Assembly (NCBI RefSeq): GCF_019343105.1
Contig: NZ_CP073764.1
Span: 2,964,001 to 3,028,000 of the forward strand
Direction of reading: 5' to 3'
DNA length: 64,000 bases
DNA from: Methylovirgula sp. HY1
GTDB taxonomy: Bacteria > Pseudomonadota > Alphaproteobacteria > Rhizobiales > Beijerinckiaceae
Below are positions 19,431 to 27,960 of the stretch, in pieces (positions within the stretch are counted from its first letter, which is position 1; every line of letters begins with the position of its first letter). The position numbers and the translations under genes were made by a program. The notes beneath the pieces are model-generated. The model was not told the origin of the DNA, searched no databases, and was given only the letters and a program-made list of their open reading frames with translations.

Positions 19431-19477
19431 CTGGCGCGCCCGAAGAGATTCGAACTCCTGACCCCTAGATTCGTAGT
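19431..19477 (-). repeat. att site: 3' half of a tRNA-Arg(ACG) gene, left copy
   Basis: 47 bases identical to 26067-26113. Read on the minus strand it gives an anticodon-loop CTACGAA, stem TCTAG, variable loop, T arm with TTCGAAT, acceptor CGGGCGC and CCA: the 3' half of a tRNA-Arg(ACG). The 5' half is absent. Such 3' tRNA fragments are the normal footprint of tyrosine-recombinase islands, and an integrase gene starts 134 bases downstream. Confidence 0.85.
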
Positions 19478-19593
19478 CTGTTAAATTCAATCCACATAGT
19501 GTTTCATGGTTCACCGGATTCGTATGAAAGCTATTGAAATAACTGGCTTTTGATTGTACATACCATAGCGTCGCTAACCAAGGTAGCCCCGTC

Positions 19594-19618
19594 TTTTTAG
19601 TGCCAAATCAGTGCCAAA
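19594..19618 (+). repeat. 25-bp direct repeat, island left end (possible integrase arm site)
   Basis: Identical to 26007-26031. It contains GTGCCAAATCAGTGCCAAA, that is the unit GTGCCAAA twice, ten bases apart. It overlaps the integrase start codon at 19611. It lies just inside one att repeat while its partner lies just inside the other, the layout expected for arm-type binding sites. Confidence 0.6.
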
Positions 19619-20750
19619 AAATCCGACACTCACCGAGCTTGCTATTCGCGCTGCTGCTGCTCCCTCGAATGGGACAATCACCCTTTGGGACGGTTCTCTC
19701 ACTCACTTTGGCATCCGCGTCAGTCCACAGGGGACGAAGACCTTTATTGTTCTGCTCGCACCCGGCCGACGGCAGAGCATTGGCCGTTTCCCTATCATCA
19801 CGCTCGCGCAAGCCCGGGCGAAGGCCAGAACTATCTTAGCCGAACGAACGCTCGGCAGGCATCTGCCTCAGTCGATTTCGTGGCAAACAGCTACCCAACA
19901 ATTCATCGATGCATGCCGCCGTAAAAACCGGCCCGGCACCGTGGAGCAGTATGAGAACCTTTTAAAGCGGCACTTCCCCTTCGGTACGACGCGCCTCGGC
20001 GACATCTCGAAACGAGACATCGTCCAAAAGCTCGACAAACTCGACGAAACCCCCTCGCAGCAAGCGCACGCGCTCGTCGGCGCAAAAGTTTTTTTCAATT
20101 GGGCCATGCGGCGCGGCTATGTCGACCAAAATCCCTGTCTTGCCATCCCAGGCCGCAAACAACCCGCTCGCAGCCGCGTCCTCACCGATGATGAATTGAA
20201 GCGCGTCTGGCAAGCGACAGAGGAGATAGGCGGTAGCTTCGGCGCCATTGTGAAGCTCCTTCTGCTCACCGGCCAACGCCGGGGAGAAATTGCTGCACTT
20301 CGCTGGGAGTGGATCGACGAGAAAACGAAGACGATCACGTTGCCTTCAGCGATCACCAAAAACAAACGAGCTCACACCTTCCCCTTTGGCGACACGGCAG
20401 CCGCCGTCCTCGCCGCAATCCCTCGCCCTAACGATTACGTTTTCCCAGCTGCGCGCGACCGCATAAAGGGCAGCCCGGCGACCATCTTCAACGGCTGGGG
20501 TAAGGCAAAGGTCACTTTCGATAAGGCCTGTCCCCTCCCACCATGGACGCTGCACGACTTGCGCCGCACATTTGCGACGAACCTTGCAGGGTTCGGCACT
20601 CCTGTGCACGTCACCGAAAAGTTGCTCAATCACATCTCCGGTACGACCGGCGGCATTGTCGCCATATACCAGCGTCATGCCTATTTGGATGAAATGCGCG
20701 AGGCGATTGAAAAGTGGGAAGCGCGCCTCGCTTCCCTTCTCAATTCTTAA
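19611..20750 (+). CDS. Tyrosine recombinase (island integrase 1)
   Basis: 379 residues, GTG start at 19611. The N-terminal part resembles the DUF4102-type domain of P4-like integrases (LTHFGIRVSPQGTKTF). The catalytic domain has LTGQRRGEIAALRW with the first Arg, WTLHDLRRTFATNL with His-x-x-Arg, LLNHISGT with the third His, and the Tyr in AIYQRHAY. It should catalyse integration and excision of island 1 at the tRNA-Arg(ACG) 3' end. The start codon lies inside the 25-bp repeat, so binding of integrase there could also repress its own gene. Confidence 0.92.
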   Translation: MPKNPTLTELAIRAAAAPSNGTITLWDGSLTHFGIRVSPQGTKTFIVLLAPGRRQSIGRFPIITLAQARAKARTILAERTLGRHLPQSISWQTATQQFIDACRRKNRPGTVEQYENLLKRHFPFGTTRLGDISKRDIVQKLDKLDETPSQQAHALVGAKVFFNWAMRRGYVDQNPCLAIPGRKQPARSRVLTDDELKRVWQATEEIGGSFGAIVKLLLLTGQRRGEIAALRWEWIDEKTKTITLPSAITKNKRAHTFPFGDTAAAVLAAIPRPNDYVFPAARDRIKGSPATIFNGWGKAKVTFDKACPLPPWTLHDLRRTFATNLAGFGTPVHVTEKLLNHISGTTGGIVAIYQRHAYLDEMREAIEKWEARLASLLNS

Positions 20751-20805
20751 ATGCACGATCTCGATCAATGCGCACCTTCGCGCCGCGCATGTTACGCTAC
20801 CGCAT

Positions 20806-20902
20806 CTATGCGATTTTGAATCTGGTCGTTTGTTCGAAGTGTCCCCTCATCTCGGCTTTGAGTTCATCCGCGCTCAACGACTTGCCACGACTGGCCCTCA
20901 AC
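20806..20902 (-). pseudogene. C-terminal remnant of an unknown gene, abutting IS21
   Basis: About 31 codons on the minus strand (SRGKSLSADELKAEM...TRFKIA, then TAG at 20808-20806) run straight out of the IS21 left end. If the IS were removed, the reading frame joins in phase with the AlbA_2 fragment at 23399-23613. Either this is the end of that same gene or of a neighbour fused by deletion. It is too short to assign alone. Confidence 0.4.
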
Positions 20903-21012
20903 GTTGATTTCCACTGAGAGTTGACCCGGCAAAGAGGGATATTTCCACCGAGAATTGACCCATGTTTGAACCCTCCCTGCTTGTTTTTGGCGGGGGCAAT
21001 GGAGTGATCGAC

Positions 21013-22542
21013 ATGGCGTTATTGAGCGTGATTAGACGCTGGCATTTTCGAGAGCATCTATCGATCCGAGAAATTTCGCGTCGGACCGGCCTGTCGCGGA
21101 ACACCGTCCGCAAATATCTGCGTTCGGGCGACGTGGAACCGAAGTTCAAGGTCCCGGAGCGGCCGAGCAAGCTTGACGCCTTCGCCGACCGATTGTCGGC
21201 CTGGCTGAAAACGGAGGCCAACAAGCCGCGCAAGCAGAAGCGCACACTCAAGCAGTTGCATGCCGATCTGACCGGCCTCGGCTATGACGGCTCTTACAAT
21301 CGAGTTGCGGCCTTCGCGCGGGATTGGAAAGCTGCGCGACAGAGGGAACTGCAAACGTCGGGTCGCGGGACCTTCGTGCCGCTGTCATTTGAACCGGGCG
21401 AAGCATTCCAGTTCGATTGGTCCGAGGACTGGGCGATCATCGGCAATGAGCGCACCAAGTTGCAGGTGGCTCATACGAAGCTGAGCTACAGCCGGGCTTT
21501 CGTCGTGCGCGCCTATCTCCTGCAGACGCATGAGATGCTGTTCGACGCGCACAATCACGCCTTCCGGGCCTTTGGCGGGGTGCCCCGGCGCGGCATCTAC
21601 GACAACATGAAGACTGCCATCGACAAGGTCGGACGTGGGAAGGAGCGCGATGTCAACGCGCGCTTCCTGGCAATGGCCAGCCACTATCTGTTTGAACCCG
21701 AGTTCTGCAATCCGGCATCCGGCTGGGAGAAGGGACAGGTTGAGAAGAACGTCCAGGATGCACGTCATAGACTCTGGCAGCCCATCCCACGCTTTGCCTC
21801 GCTCGATGCCCTGAACGAATGGCTGGAGAACCGCTGCAAGGAGCTCTGGCGGCAGACGTCGCACGGGCGATTGCATGGAACGATCGCTGACATCTGGGCC
21901 GAGGAGGCCCCGGCTCTCATGGCGGTGTCACGCCCTTTCGATGGCTTCGTCGAATACACCAAACGGGTCTCACCGACCTGCCTCATCCATCTGGAGCGCA
22001 ACCGCTACAGCGTTCCGGCCTCCCTCGCCAACCGCCCGGTGAGCCTACGTGTTTACCCGGAGAAGATCGTTGTCGCCGCCGAAGGCCAGCTGATCTGCGA
22101 GCATCGCCGCATCATCGACCGTTCTCATGATGGGCCGGGCCAGACGGTCTATGACTGGCGGCATTATCTGGCTGTCGTTCAGCGCAAGCCTGGCGCGCTT
22201 CGCAATGGCGCTCCTTTTGTCGAGCTGCCGGATGCCTTCAGAATGTTACAACAGCAGCTTCTCAGGAAGCCGGGTGGCGATCGCGAGATGGTCGACATCC
22301 TGGCGCTTGTCCTCCAGCACGACGAGCAGGCTGTGCTCTCGGCCGTCGAGCTGGCCCTGGAGGCAGGCGTTCCGACGAAGACGCATGTGCTGAATCTGCT
22401 TCATAGGCTGATCGACGGCAAACCCGTCGTCCCACCAACCGTCGATGCGCCTCAGGCTTTGACGCTCACCAAGGAGCCGAAGGCCAATGTCGAACGCTAC
22501 GACGCCTTGAGAGAAACAGCGGAGACGCGCCATGCATCATAA
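21013..22542 (+). CDS. istA: IS21 transposase IstA, copy A
   Basis: 509 residues from ATG 21013 ([12 protein letters not shown]), preferred to 20962. An N-terminal helix-turn-helix ([20 protein letters not shown]) is followed by the rve-type DDE core ([28 protein letters not shown]). It cuts and joins IS21 ends with help from IstB. It overlaps istB by 11 bases. Identical to the gene at 43662-45191. Confidence 0.93.
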   Translation: MALLSVIRRWHFREHLSIREISRRTGLSRNTVRKYLRSGDVEPKFKVPERPSKLDAFADRLSAWLKTEANKPRKQKRTLKQLHADLTGLGYDGSYNRVAAFARDWKAARQRELQTSGRGTFVPLSFEPGEAFQFDWSEDWAIIGNERTKLQVAHTKLSYSRAFVVRAYLLQTHEMLFDAHNHAFRAFGGVPRRGIYDNMKTAIDKVGRGKERDVNARFLAMASHYLFEPEFCNPASGWEKGQVEKNVQDARHRLWQPIPRFASLDALNEWLENRCKELWRQTSHGRLHGTIADIWAEEAPALMAVSRPFDGFVEYTKRVSPTCLIHLERNRYSVPASLANRPVSLRVYPEKIVVAAEGQLICEHRRIIDRSHDGPGQTVYDWRHYLAVVQRKPGALRNGAPFVELPDAFRMLQQQLLRKPGGDREMVDILALVLQHDEQAVLSAVELALEAGVPTKTHVLNLLHRLIDGKPVVPPTVDAPQALTLTKEPKANVERYDALRETAETRHAS

Positions 22543-23344
22543 TCCTGCAAGCGGTGCCATCGTCATCATGCTCAGAAGCCTCAAGATGCACGGCATGGCC
22601 CACGCCGTCAGCGAGTTGACCGAACAGGGGGCGCCCGCCTTCGAAGCCGCTATCCCGATCCTGTCCCAGCTCGTGAAGGCAGAAACGGCTGAGCGGGAGG
22701 TCAGATCGGTGGCCTATCAGCTCAAGGCGGCACGGCTCCCCGCCTATCGCGACCTGAATGGCTTCGACTTCTCAAGCAGCGAGATCAACGAAGCGCTCGT
22801 GCGCCAGCTCCATCGCTGCGAGTTCATCGACGCGGCCAACAACATCGTTCTAGTGGGCGGCCCCGGCACAGGAAAAACCCATGTCGCGACCGCCATCGGC
22901 GTGCAGGCCATCGAGCACCACCATAAACGCGTCCGCTTCTTCTCGACCGTCGAACTGGTCAATGCGCTCGATCAAGAAAAGGCGCAAGGCAGATCCGGGC
23001 AGATCGCCAATCGCCTCGTCCACTCAGATCTCGTCGTCCTGGACGAACTGGGCTACCTGCCGTTCAGCGCATCCGGTGGCGCGCTGCTCTTCCATCTCTT
23101 GAGCAAGCTCCATGAGCGCACCAGCGTGATCATCACCACCAATCTCAGCTTCAGCGAATGGGCGAGCGTCTTCGGCGATCCTAAGATGACGACCGCATTG
23201 CTCGACCGTCTGACCCACCACTGCCACATCCTGGAGACAGGAAACGACAGCTTCCGATTCAAAAACAGCTCGGCACACGCGGCCAAAGCAAAGAAGGAGA
23301 AAAATAGGAACTTGACCATCGCACGAGACCCGAAAGATACATAA
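22532..23344 (+). CDS. istB: IS21 helper ATPase IstB, copy A
   Basis: 270 residues, DnaC-like AAA+ ATPase. Walker A is [11 protein letters not shown], Walker [13 protein letters not shown], and [10 protein letters not shown] is the sensor region. IstB selects target DNA and activates IstA. It is 100% the same protein as that at 42860-43672. Confidence 0.93.
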   Translation: MHHNPASGAIVIMLRSLKMHGMAHAVSELTEQGAPAFEAAIPILSQLVKAETAEREVRSVAYQLKAARLPAYRDLNGFDFSSSEINEALVRQLHRCEFIDAANNIVLVGGPGTGKTHVATAIGVQAIEHHHKRVRFFSTVELVNALDQEKAQGRSGQIANRLVHSDLVVLDELGYLPFSASGGALLFHLLSKLHERTSVIITTNLSFSEWASVFGDPKMTTALLDRLTHHCHILETGNDSFRFKNSSAHAAKAKKEKNRNLTIARDPKDT

Positions 23345-23398
23345 CAGGCGGGTCAGTTCTCAGTGGAAACGCCGGGTCAACTCTCAGTGGAAATCAAC

Positions 23399-23613
23399 AC
23401 CGTGGCGACGCCGTCCTTGGCTTCCATGCCGATAAGCAGATCGCCGCCCGCGGTATTGGCGAGCGATGAGACGGCTGCGAGAAACTTGACTACCTCGTCA
23501 TTTGTCTTCGCCGGCATCTCCCGTTTGAATTCGATCGTCTTTCCTTCTCGGACGACGCCAATAATGGACTGAAGATCGGATAGTCTCATGTCATCGAGAC
23601 GTTTTAAGAGCAT
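23399..23613 (-). pseudogene. AlbA_2 (Schlafen-type) domain protein, N-terminal fragment cut by IS21
   Basis: About 72 residues before the IS21 end. IEFKREMPAKTND, then SLANTAGGDLLIGMEAKDG, is the AlbA_2 signature (EFK ... ALANT.GG.L..GV.D.G). Full-length members are usually several hundred residues, often with an ATPase-like C-terminal part, and are common in defence-rich islands. Here the gene is broken by IS21 copy A. It follows the HTH/nuclease-like gene by 75 bp in the same direction, so the two may once have formed an operon. Confidence 0.7.
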
Positions 23614-23688
23614 TGAATTTCGGCAACTTGCCGCCTCTCAGTAGACCCGCTGCAAAACATACTTTTGACAAGATGCGTCAGCAGGCAA

Positions 23689-25155
23689 TTAAAGATCACT
23701 TATCTCTGGAAACCGACCCAATGAATTGGGCACCTCGTAGCAGGGGCCGCCGGCGGATACAGAGGGAACCATAAGGAGATTTGGAGCGAGCGAGAGGTGG
23801 TTTTCAATTCCGAGCCCGTCTGCACTAAAGCGAATGCTTTGAATGTGAGACCGATTCGTCGGACTGGCCCTCGGGTGCAGCGAATTGGCCACAATAGCAT
23901 TCAAACCGGCACCCTTTCCTTCTTTTGAAAATTCCGCTATCGCGAGAAACTGGGTTTCGGCTAGACCGACAAAATGCAGCCAGACAACACCCGGTCTTCC
24001 TCCGGTGCATTGATCGGCGCCATCTTTGATTACTCTAACGACGCGTTGGCTTAAGACGGTCGGCTTGTGAGGATGGATGATCAGCCCGATTATTTTCCCA
24101 CTGACTTTGATGGCGCAACGGGCGTACTCGTCGCTGTCCAGCAGAATCTGCCGTCGAAGGTCAACCAAACTTCCGGACTCAAGAAGCTGCTGCCATTGGG
24201 GACGCGGCGAAAACTCAATCGAGAAATCCTTCGTGTGAAAAGATCGTGCCGTCTCCGATCGCAGTGCATCTTCGAACTGGCTTCCCAGATTCTTACAATC
24301 GGCGGCCGGTCTTTTAAGCTTCATGGTGAAAAGTCCGGACTCATCGGCTGGCGGCCGTTCCAGTACTGTCTTGCGGAAGCGCTCTGACAAATCGACTGTC
24401 ATCTCCGTTTTAATTTGACCCCCAGTCTCTTCTGTCACTGTCTTGCATTCGACATCGACTGATCCCGACGGGGTTTCGACAAGAAGATCGAAATTTCCCA
24501 ATCCCTCGAGGTCCGCAAAAGTCACCGTGAAGCCTTTACGGGCGAAATGAGTAGCGCATCGAATTTCGTGTTCGATCTGACGGATATCTCGATCCGGCAT
24601 TAGATTGTCTTTCACCATGGCGCAGAGTCGAGAAGCGCCTTGCGATGAAAGCGACCTCTTTACTCGATTGATTCCCGCTATGAGCGAAGCGGCTCGCACG
24701 GCAACAGGATCAGCAATGTCCAGTTGAAATGGCGGTGAACCATCGACGAAGCGATTACATTGTTGATGGAAAAAATATCGGTCACCAAAAAGCGATCGAG
24801 CACCGGCGGACAACGTACCAAGCTTTTGCTCAACCTTTCTCACGGCGCTGTCGATAATGTCGGGACCGACAAAACCCAGAAATTCGGCAAATTCACGCGG
24901 AAAATCGGATTGCACAAGCGAGTATGGCGCCGTCGCCCGAGCGGCGATGTTCACCCCTCTATGGAGGAGGCTCGGATATGGCATTGGCCGACCGAGCTCC
25001 CATCCTTGCAGCGTCCGCAGCGATACCCCAAGCCGAATTGCGGCCTCAGGCTGCGACAACCGTTCTTGAGTGCGCCATGCCTTCAGTGCGGTCGCGGTAT
25101 CGCTTGTGGGAGGTAGTGTGAGGAACTCCCGTAGTCTCTCGATCGAAATTGCCAT
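23689..25155 (-). CDS. HTH plus PD-(D/E)XK-like domain fusion, unknown function
   Basis: 488 residues. Residues about 30-65 (RLSQPEAAIRLGVSLRTLQGWELG) are a Cro/CI-type helix-turn-helix. Residues about 205-240 read FARKGFTVTF..LEGLGNFDLLVETPSGSVDVECKT; the D...(V)ECK arrangement after a predicted helix is what the PD-(D/E)XK nuclease core looks like, though I infer this by eye. The C-terminal 200 residues match nothing I know. A perfect 36-bp palindrome lies 16 bases upstream of the start, so autoregulation by the HTH is likely. Neighbours are an AlbA_2 remnant, a ParDE-like pair and an integrase: a defence-island context. Could be a restriction-like effector or a regulator. Confidence 0.65.
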   Translation of the reverse strand: MAISIERLREFLTLPPTSDTATALKAWRTQERLSQPEAAIRLGVSLRTLQGWELGRPMPYPSLLHRGVNIAARATAPYSLVQSDFPREFAEFLGFVGPDIIDSAVRKVEQKLGTLSAGARSLFGDRYFFHQQCNRFVDGSPPFQLDIADPVAVRAASLIAGINRVKRSLSSQGASRLCAMVKDNLMPDRDIRQIEHEIRCATHFARKGFTVTFADLEGLGNFDLLVETPSGSVDVECKTVTEETGGQIKTEMTVDLSERFRKTVLERPPADESGLFTMKLKRPAADCKNLGSQFEDALRSETARSFHTKDFSIEFSPRPQWQQLLESGSLVDLRRQILLDSDEYARCAIKVSGKIIGLIIHPHKPTVLSQRVVRVIKDGADQCTGGRPGVVWLHFVGLAETQFLAIAEFSKEGKGAGLNAIVANSLHPRASPTNRSHIQSIRFSADGLGIENHLSLAPNLLMVPSVSAGGPCYEVPNSLGRFPEISDL

Positions 25156-25170
25156 TGAACGGCCCTGACG

Positions 25171-25206
25171 TGATACGCAATATGCGCATACGCATATTGC
25201 GTATCA
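25171..25206. promoter_or_regulatory. Perfect 16-4-16 palindrome, probable operator of the HTH gene
   Basis: TGATACGCAATATGCG, spacer CATA, then its exact inverted copy. It starts 16 bases upstream of the ATG of the gene at 23689-25155, so a bound protein would block its promoter or ribosome entry. The shorter unit ATATGCG/CGCATAT is nested inside. Perfect symmetry over 32 paired bases is far above chance. Confidence 0.75.
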
Positions 25207-25387
25207 ATGGCAAGGGCTTATTTTTATGCCCGTAGTCAAACCGCTTGTTTCGTCTACATTCGTTCTACGGCAGGGGCCACGGCCATATACCACTGTCCCA
25301 TTGTTGACCATGAGCGGGACAGTCCGCGTGCATCAAGCTCGGTCCCTGGCTGTTGGGATTTTCGCGGTCGGCTCAATCCATCGTGAG

Positions 25388-25708
25388 TCAACCATCCTCG
25401 CGGTCCGCAAAAATCTCTTCGATGTCCTGCCGCCCGTCCAGCACGCGAATGATCTCGGGCGCGTCATTCACGACCCGATAGAAAACAACATGAGGGCTAG
25501 CTGCAAGTGAACGGAACCCTGGACGCAACTCGTTTCGAGATCGACCGGCGAATGGATGATCTTCGATCGTCGCAACCACTTCACCGATTTCGCGGACAAT
25601 TTTTTCCGCAGTGTTCCTGCCGGCGACGCGCTCGTAGTAATTCCAAATCTCATCAACGTCGGCGAGCGCTTCAGGCGACCAAATAGCCGTGCCTCTGCCT
25701 TCGACCAT
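25388..25708 (-). CDS. ParE/RelE-superfamily toxin
   Basis: 106 residues from ATG 25708. IWSPEALADVDEIWNYYERVAG, then IEDHPFAGRSRNELRPGFRSL and VVFYRVVNDAPEIIRVLDGRQDIEEIF, match the ParE fold (central Arg-rich strand, C-terminal RVLxGRxD). ParE toxins poison DNA gyrase; RelE relatives cut mRNA. This sequence looks closer to ParE. It starts one base after the antitoxin stop, so the two are translationally coupled. Confidence 0.88.
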   Translation of the reverse strand: MVEGRGTAIWSPEALADVDEIWNYYERVAGRNTAEKIVREIGEVVATIEDHPFAGRSRNELRPGFRSLAASPHVVFYRVVNDAPEIIRVLDGRQDIEEIFADREDG

Positions 25709-25709
25709 A

Positions 25710-25913
25710 CTACCTGGTCTTTTGCTGGATGAACTCTTCGATGCTGAACTTTCTGCCTTTCCCGGCGTCAAGTGAGCGGGCGCCCTTGTCGAGTTCTTCG
25801 CGGAGTCGTCGAAGCTTCTCGATGTGCGACAACAGCCGCCGCCCGATCTGTTCCTGATCGGCGTCGGGAAGGGACGCTACTTCCGCAATAGCTTCTTCAA
25901 GTGTCTTGACCAT
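25710..25913 (-). CDS. ParD-like antitoxin
   Basis: 67 residues from ATG 25913 (MVKTLEEAIAEVASL); a start at 25922 is possible. DADQEQIGRRLLSHI and the acidic-to-basic C-terminal tail (FSIEEFIQQKTR) fit an antitoxin whose tail wraps its toxin. It precedes the ParE-like gene with a one-base gap. Antitoxins of this kind bind their own promoter. The exact antitoxin family is uncertain. Confidence 0.75.
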   Translation of the reverse strand: MVKTLEEAIAEVASLPDADQEQIGRRLLSHIEKLRRLREELDKGARSLDAGKGRKFSIEEFIQQKTR

Positions 25914-25920
25914 AGTTATC

Positions 25921-25926
25921 ATTATA
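25921..25926 (-). promoter_or_regulatory. Likely -10 box of the toxin-antitoxin promoter
   Basis: TATAAT on the minus strand, ending eight bases before the ATG at 25913. Transcription from it would begin at or next to that ATG, giving a leaderless or nearly leaderless mRNA. The -35 match is poor. Confidence 0.45.
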
Positions 25927-26006
25927 GCATGGGAGCCTTTTTTGGACAGCTCAGGTCTGCTCGCTGTCGCCCTCGTTGCACATAGTGGCGCGCCGCAGCA
26001 CGCCCA

Positions 26007-26031
26007 TTTTTAGTGCCAAATCAGTGCCAAA
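26007..26031 (+). repeat. 25-bp direct repeat, island right end
   Basis: Exact second copy of 19594-19618, with the doubled GTGCCAAA unit. It lies 35 bases before the second att repeat, still inside island 1. Confidence 0.6.
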
Positions 26032-26066
26032 CGAAAATTGGTTTTTTAAGTAACTATTTGAAATTT

Positions 26067-26113
26067 CTGGCGCGCCCGAAGAGATTCGAACTCCTGACCC
26101 CTAGATTCGTAGT
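26067..26113 (-). repeat. att site: 3' half of tRNA-Arg(ACG), second copy
   Basis: Identical 47 bases to 19431-19477. Island 1 therefore spans 19431-26113, about 6.7 kb. The flank to the right again lacks the tRNA 5' half, so this too is a fragment, and an integrase gene follows 168 bases later. The intact tRNA should lie beyond the right end of the second island or has been lost. Confidence 0.85.
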
Positions 26114-26281
26114 TGCTTTTTGACAGTTCGCCAAGCCCGCCGATTGCTCGACCGTACTGGTCGGGGATGTCCGAAGCTATTAATATCAAACGGCTTATCG
26201 CGCCCTCTCGCGCGACAGCGTAGGCGGCCCGAAAAACTCCTGAGTCCGCCCAAACCGTTTTAAAACCGTTTGAGAAACGCG

Positions 26282-27697
26282 ATGGCAGATATTCGCTTGC
26301 TCCTCAATGACAAGGCGATCGCGCGCCTGCCTGTCCCCGAATCGGGCTGGTATTTGGCTCGGGATACCCAACTGAAAGGCTTCTTCGTCGTGGTGGGGAA
26401 GCGGAAGAAGACCTTCACCGTCCAGGGAGATCTCAGGCGGGCAGGGAAGAGGGCGTCGACGATTAGAGTTTCGATCGGCGACGCGACCGAAATGTCCACC
26501 CGGACCGCCCGTGGGATGGCGCGCGATTATCTTCTGCAAATAAGCCGGGGTCAGCATCCGAAAGGCGCAAGCCCTGCTGTGGATGCTTCAAAGGCGGAAG
26601 AACAGTCATCGGCGGTGGAAGGGGTGACACTTCAGGCGGCCTGGGAGCGATACCGCGACGCACATATGGTCCGGAAGGGGCGCAGCGAAAGTACCATTGA
26701 AAGCTATCGGGACCATGTCGAACGCATTTTTGTCGATTGGCTCGATATGCCTTTAAAGCAGCTTACTGACGATCCGGCTCAGGTCGCGACCAAGCACGAT
26801 CTGCTCACCCGCGAAAATGGTCCCTATATAGCGAATGGAAGCATGCGGACGCTGAGGGCCATCTACAATCACGCTCGTAAGACGAACAGGGAGCTTCCCC
26901 CCGATAACCCTGTCGATGCCGTCGATTGGAATGAAGAAAAACGCCGAAACACGGCCATGGGCGCAAGCGATCTAAAAACCTGGTTCACCCAACTGGCGGC
27001 GATTGATAATCCAATCCGGCGAGAGTTTCACTTGATGACGTTGCTGTCGGGCTCGCGCCCGTCTGCTCTCATGGAGGTGAAACCGGAACATATCAACCTT
27101 CGGCTACGTATCCTCCACATTCCAAAGCCCAAGGGCGGATCCAAACGCGCGTTCGATATTCCGCTGTCCCGTGAAATGATCCTTTGCCTCATGCGTGCAC
27201 TCCGCTTTGGCCGCATGATGTATCCAAAGGAGGCTGCGGAATGGGTATTCCCCGCAGCTAGTGCCGTGGGTCATCTGATGGAACAGAAAGAGGATCGTAG
27301 AGAACTATCCAAATGGGGAAATGATCTTCGGCAGAGTTATCGGACGCTCGCGGCGATGGCTGGTGTCTCGGAGTTCGACGCCCGCCTGCTTATGAATCAC
27401 GCGATTCCGGGAGTGAACGCTGGCTATATCACCCGCCACAAGCTGCTCGATGATCACCTTCGCAGTCAACAACAAGCAATCAGCCGGGCGATATTTGCGG
27501 CTCTTGGCGATGCTCTTACGAAAAACGGTCCCATTCGCTCTTGGCTCGGGCGAGGATACGGGCGCAGGACAATCATACAAGCTACTATAGACACGTTGAG
27601 CCGTTGTGCTGCACGGTCTATTTCAGACAGAACTTTGACTGGAAAAGGGAATAATCGGTACCAAAGCGACGCCGACTCGTTAAGTGGTAGTAACTGA
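26282..27697 (+). CDS. Tyrosine recombinase (island integrase 2)
   Basis: 471 residues from ATG 26282. Unlike integrase 1 it has a longer N-terminal region. LLSGSRPSALMEVKPEHI carries the first catalytic Arg, NDLRQSYRTLAA stands where the HxxR box is expected, with Asn in place of His, and LMNHAIPGVNAGYI supplies the His and a Tyr. The last 70 residues have no family match by eye. Located right after the second att copy in the same orientation as integrase 1, so it probably brought in a second island at the same tRNA. Confidence 0.85.
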   Translation: MADIRLLLNDKAIARLPVPESGWYLARDTQLKGFFVVVGKRKKTFTVQGDLRRAGKRASTIRVSIGDATEMSTRTARGMARDYLLQISRGQHPKGASPAVDASKAEEQSSAVEGVTLQAAWERYRDAHMVRKGRSESTIESYRDHVERIFVDWLDMPLKQLTDDPAQVATKHDLLTRENGPYIANGSMRTLRAIYNHARKTNRELPPDNPVDAVDWNEEKRRNTAMGASDLKTWFTQLAAIDNPIRREFHLMTLLSGSRPSALMEVKPEHINLRLRILHIPKPKGGSKRAFDIPLSREMILCLMRALRFGRMMYPKEAAEWVFPAASAVGHLMEQKEDRRELSKWGNDLRQSYRTLAAMAGVSEFDARLLMNHAIPGVNAGYITRHKLLDDHLRSQQQAISRAIFAALGDALTKNGPIRSWLGRGYGRRTIIQATIDTLSRCAARSISDRTLTGKGNNRYQSDADSLSGSN

Positions 27698-27960
27698 CCC
27701 GAGTACGAGGGCAGATATGCGCCCACTCTTGCCGCTCCGAAAGCGAGAGGCCGCCGCCGAAAACAGGCTCTAAGCAGACCAAGTCCGCAAAGCCCTCCGA
27801 AGCGCGGGTTTCACGACCAAAGTTTCGAAGATCTCGTTGACCTGTTTACAGCTTCTGTTTTTCAGCGGTGCCGCCGGCTGACCGAGCGCTAATCTCAAGT
27901 CGCAATGCGCAGTGTCCTTGTTTAACCGTCGACGGACGCGCCCAACTCATGCGCCAGCCG

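Larger units (their letters stand above)
20903..23398 (+). mobile_element. IS21-family element, copy A (2496 bp)
   Basis: Ends are GTTGATTTCCACTGAGAGTT and its inverted copy; a second ACCGAGAATTGACCC/AGTTCTCAGTGG sub-repeat lies inside each end, as usual for IS21 multiple terminal repeats. It carries istA and istB. The same 2496 bp recur in opposite orientation at 42806-45301, and both encoded proteins are identical between copies. No clear target duplication flanks it. Confidence 0.93.

Noticed and set aside
19431-26113. Repeated 47-bp and 25-bp units considered as CRISPR
   Set aside because: Only two copies each, thousands of bases apart; one is a tRNA fragment. No CRISPR array or cas gene in the window.
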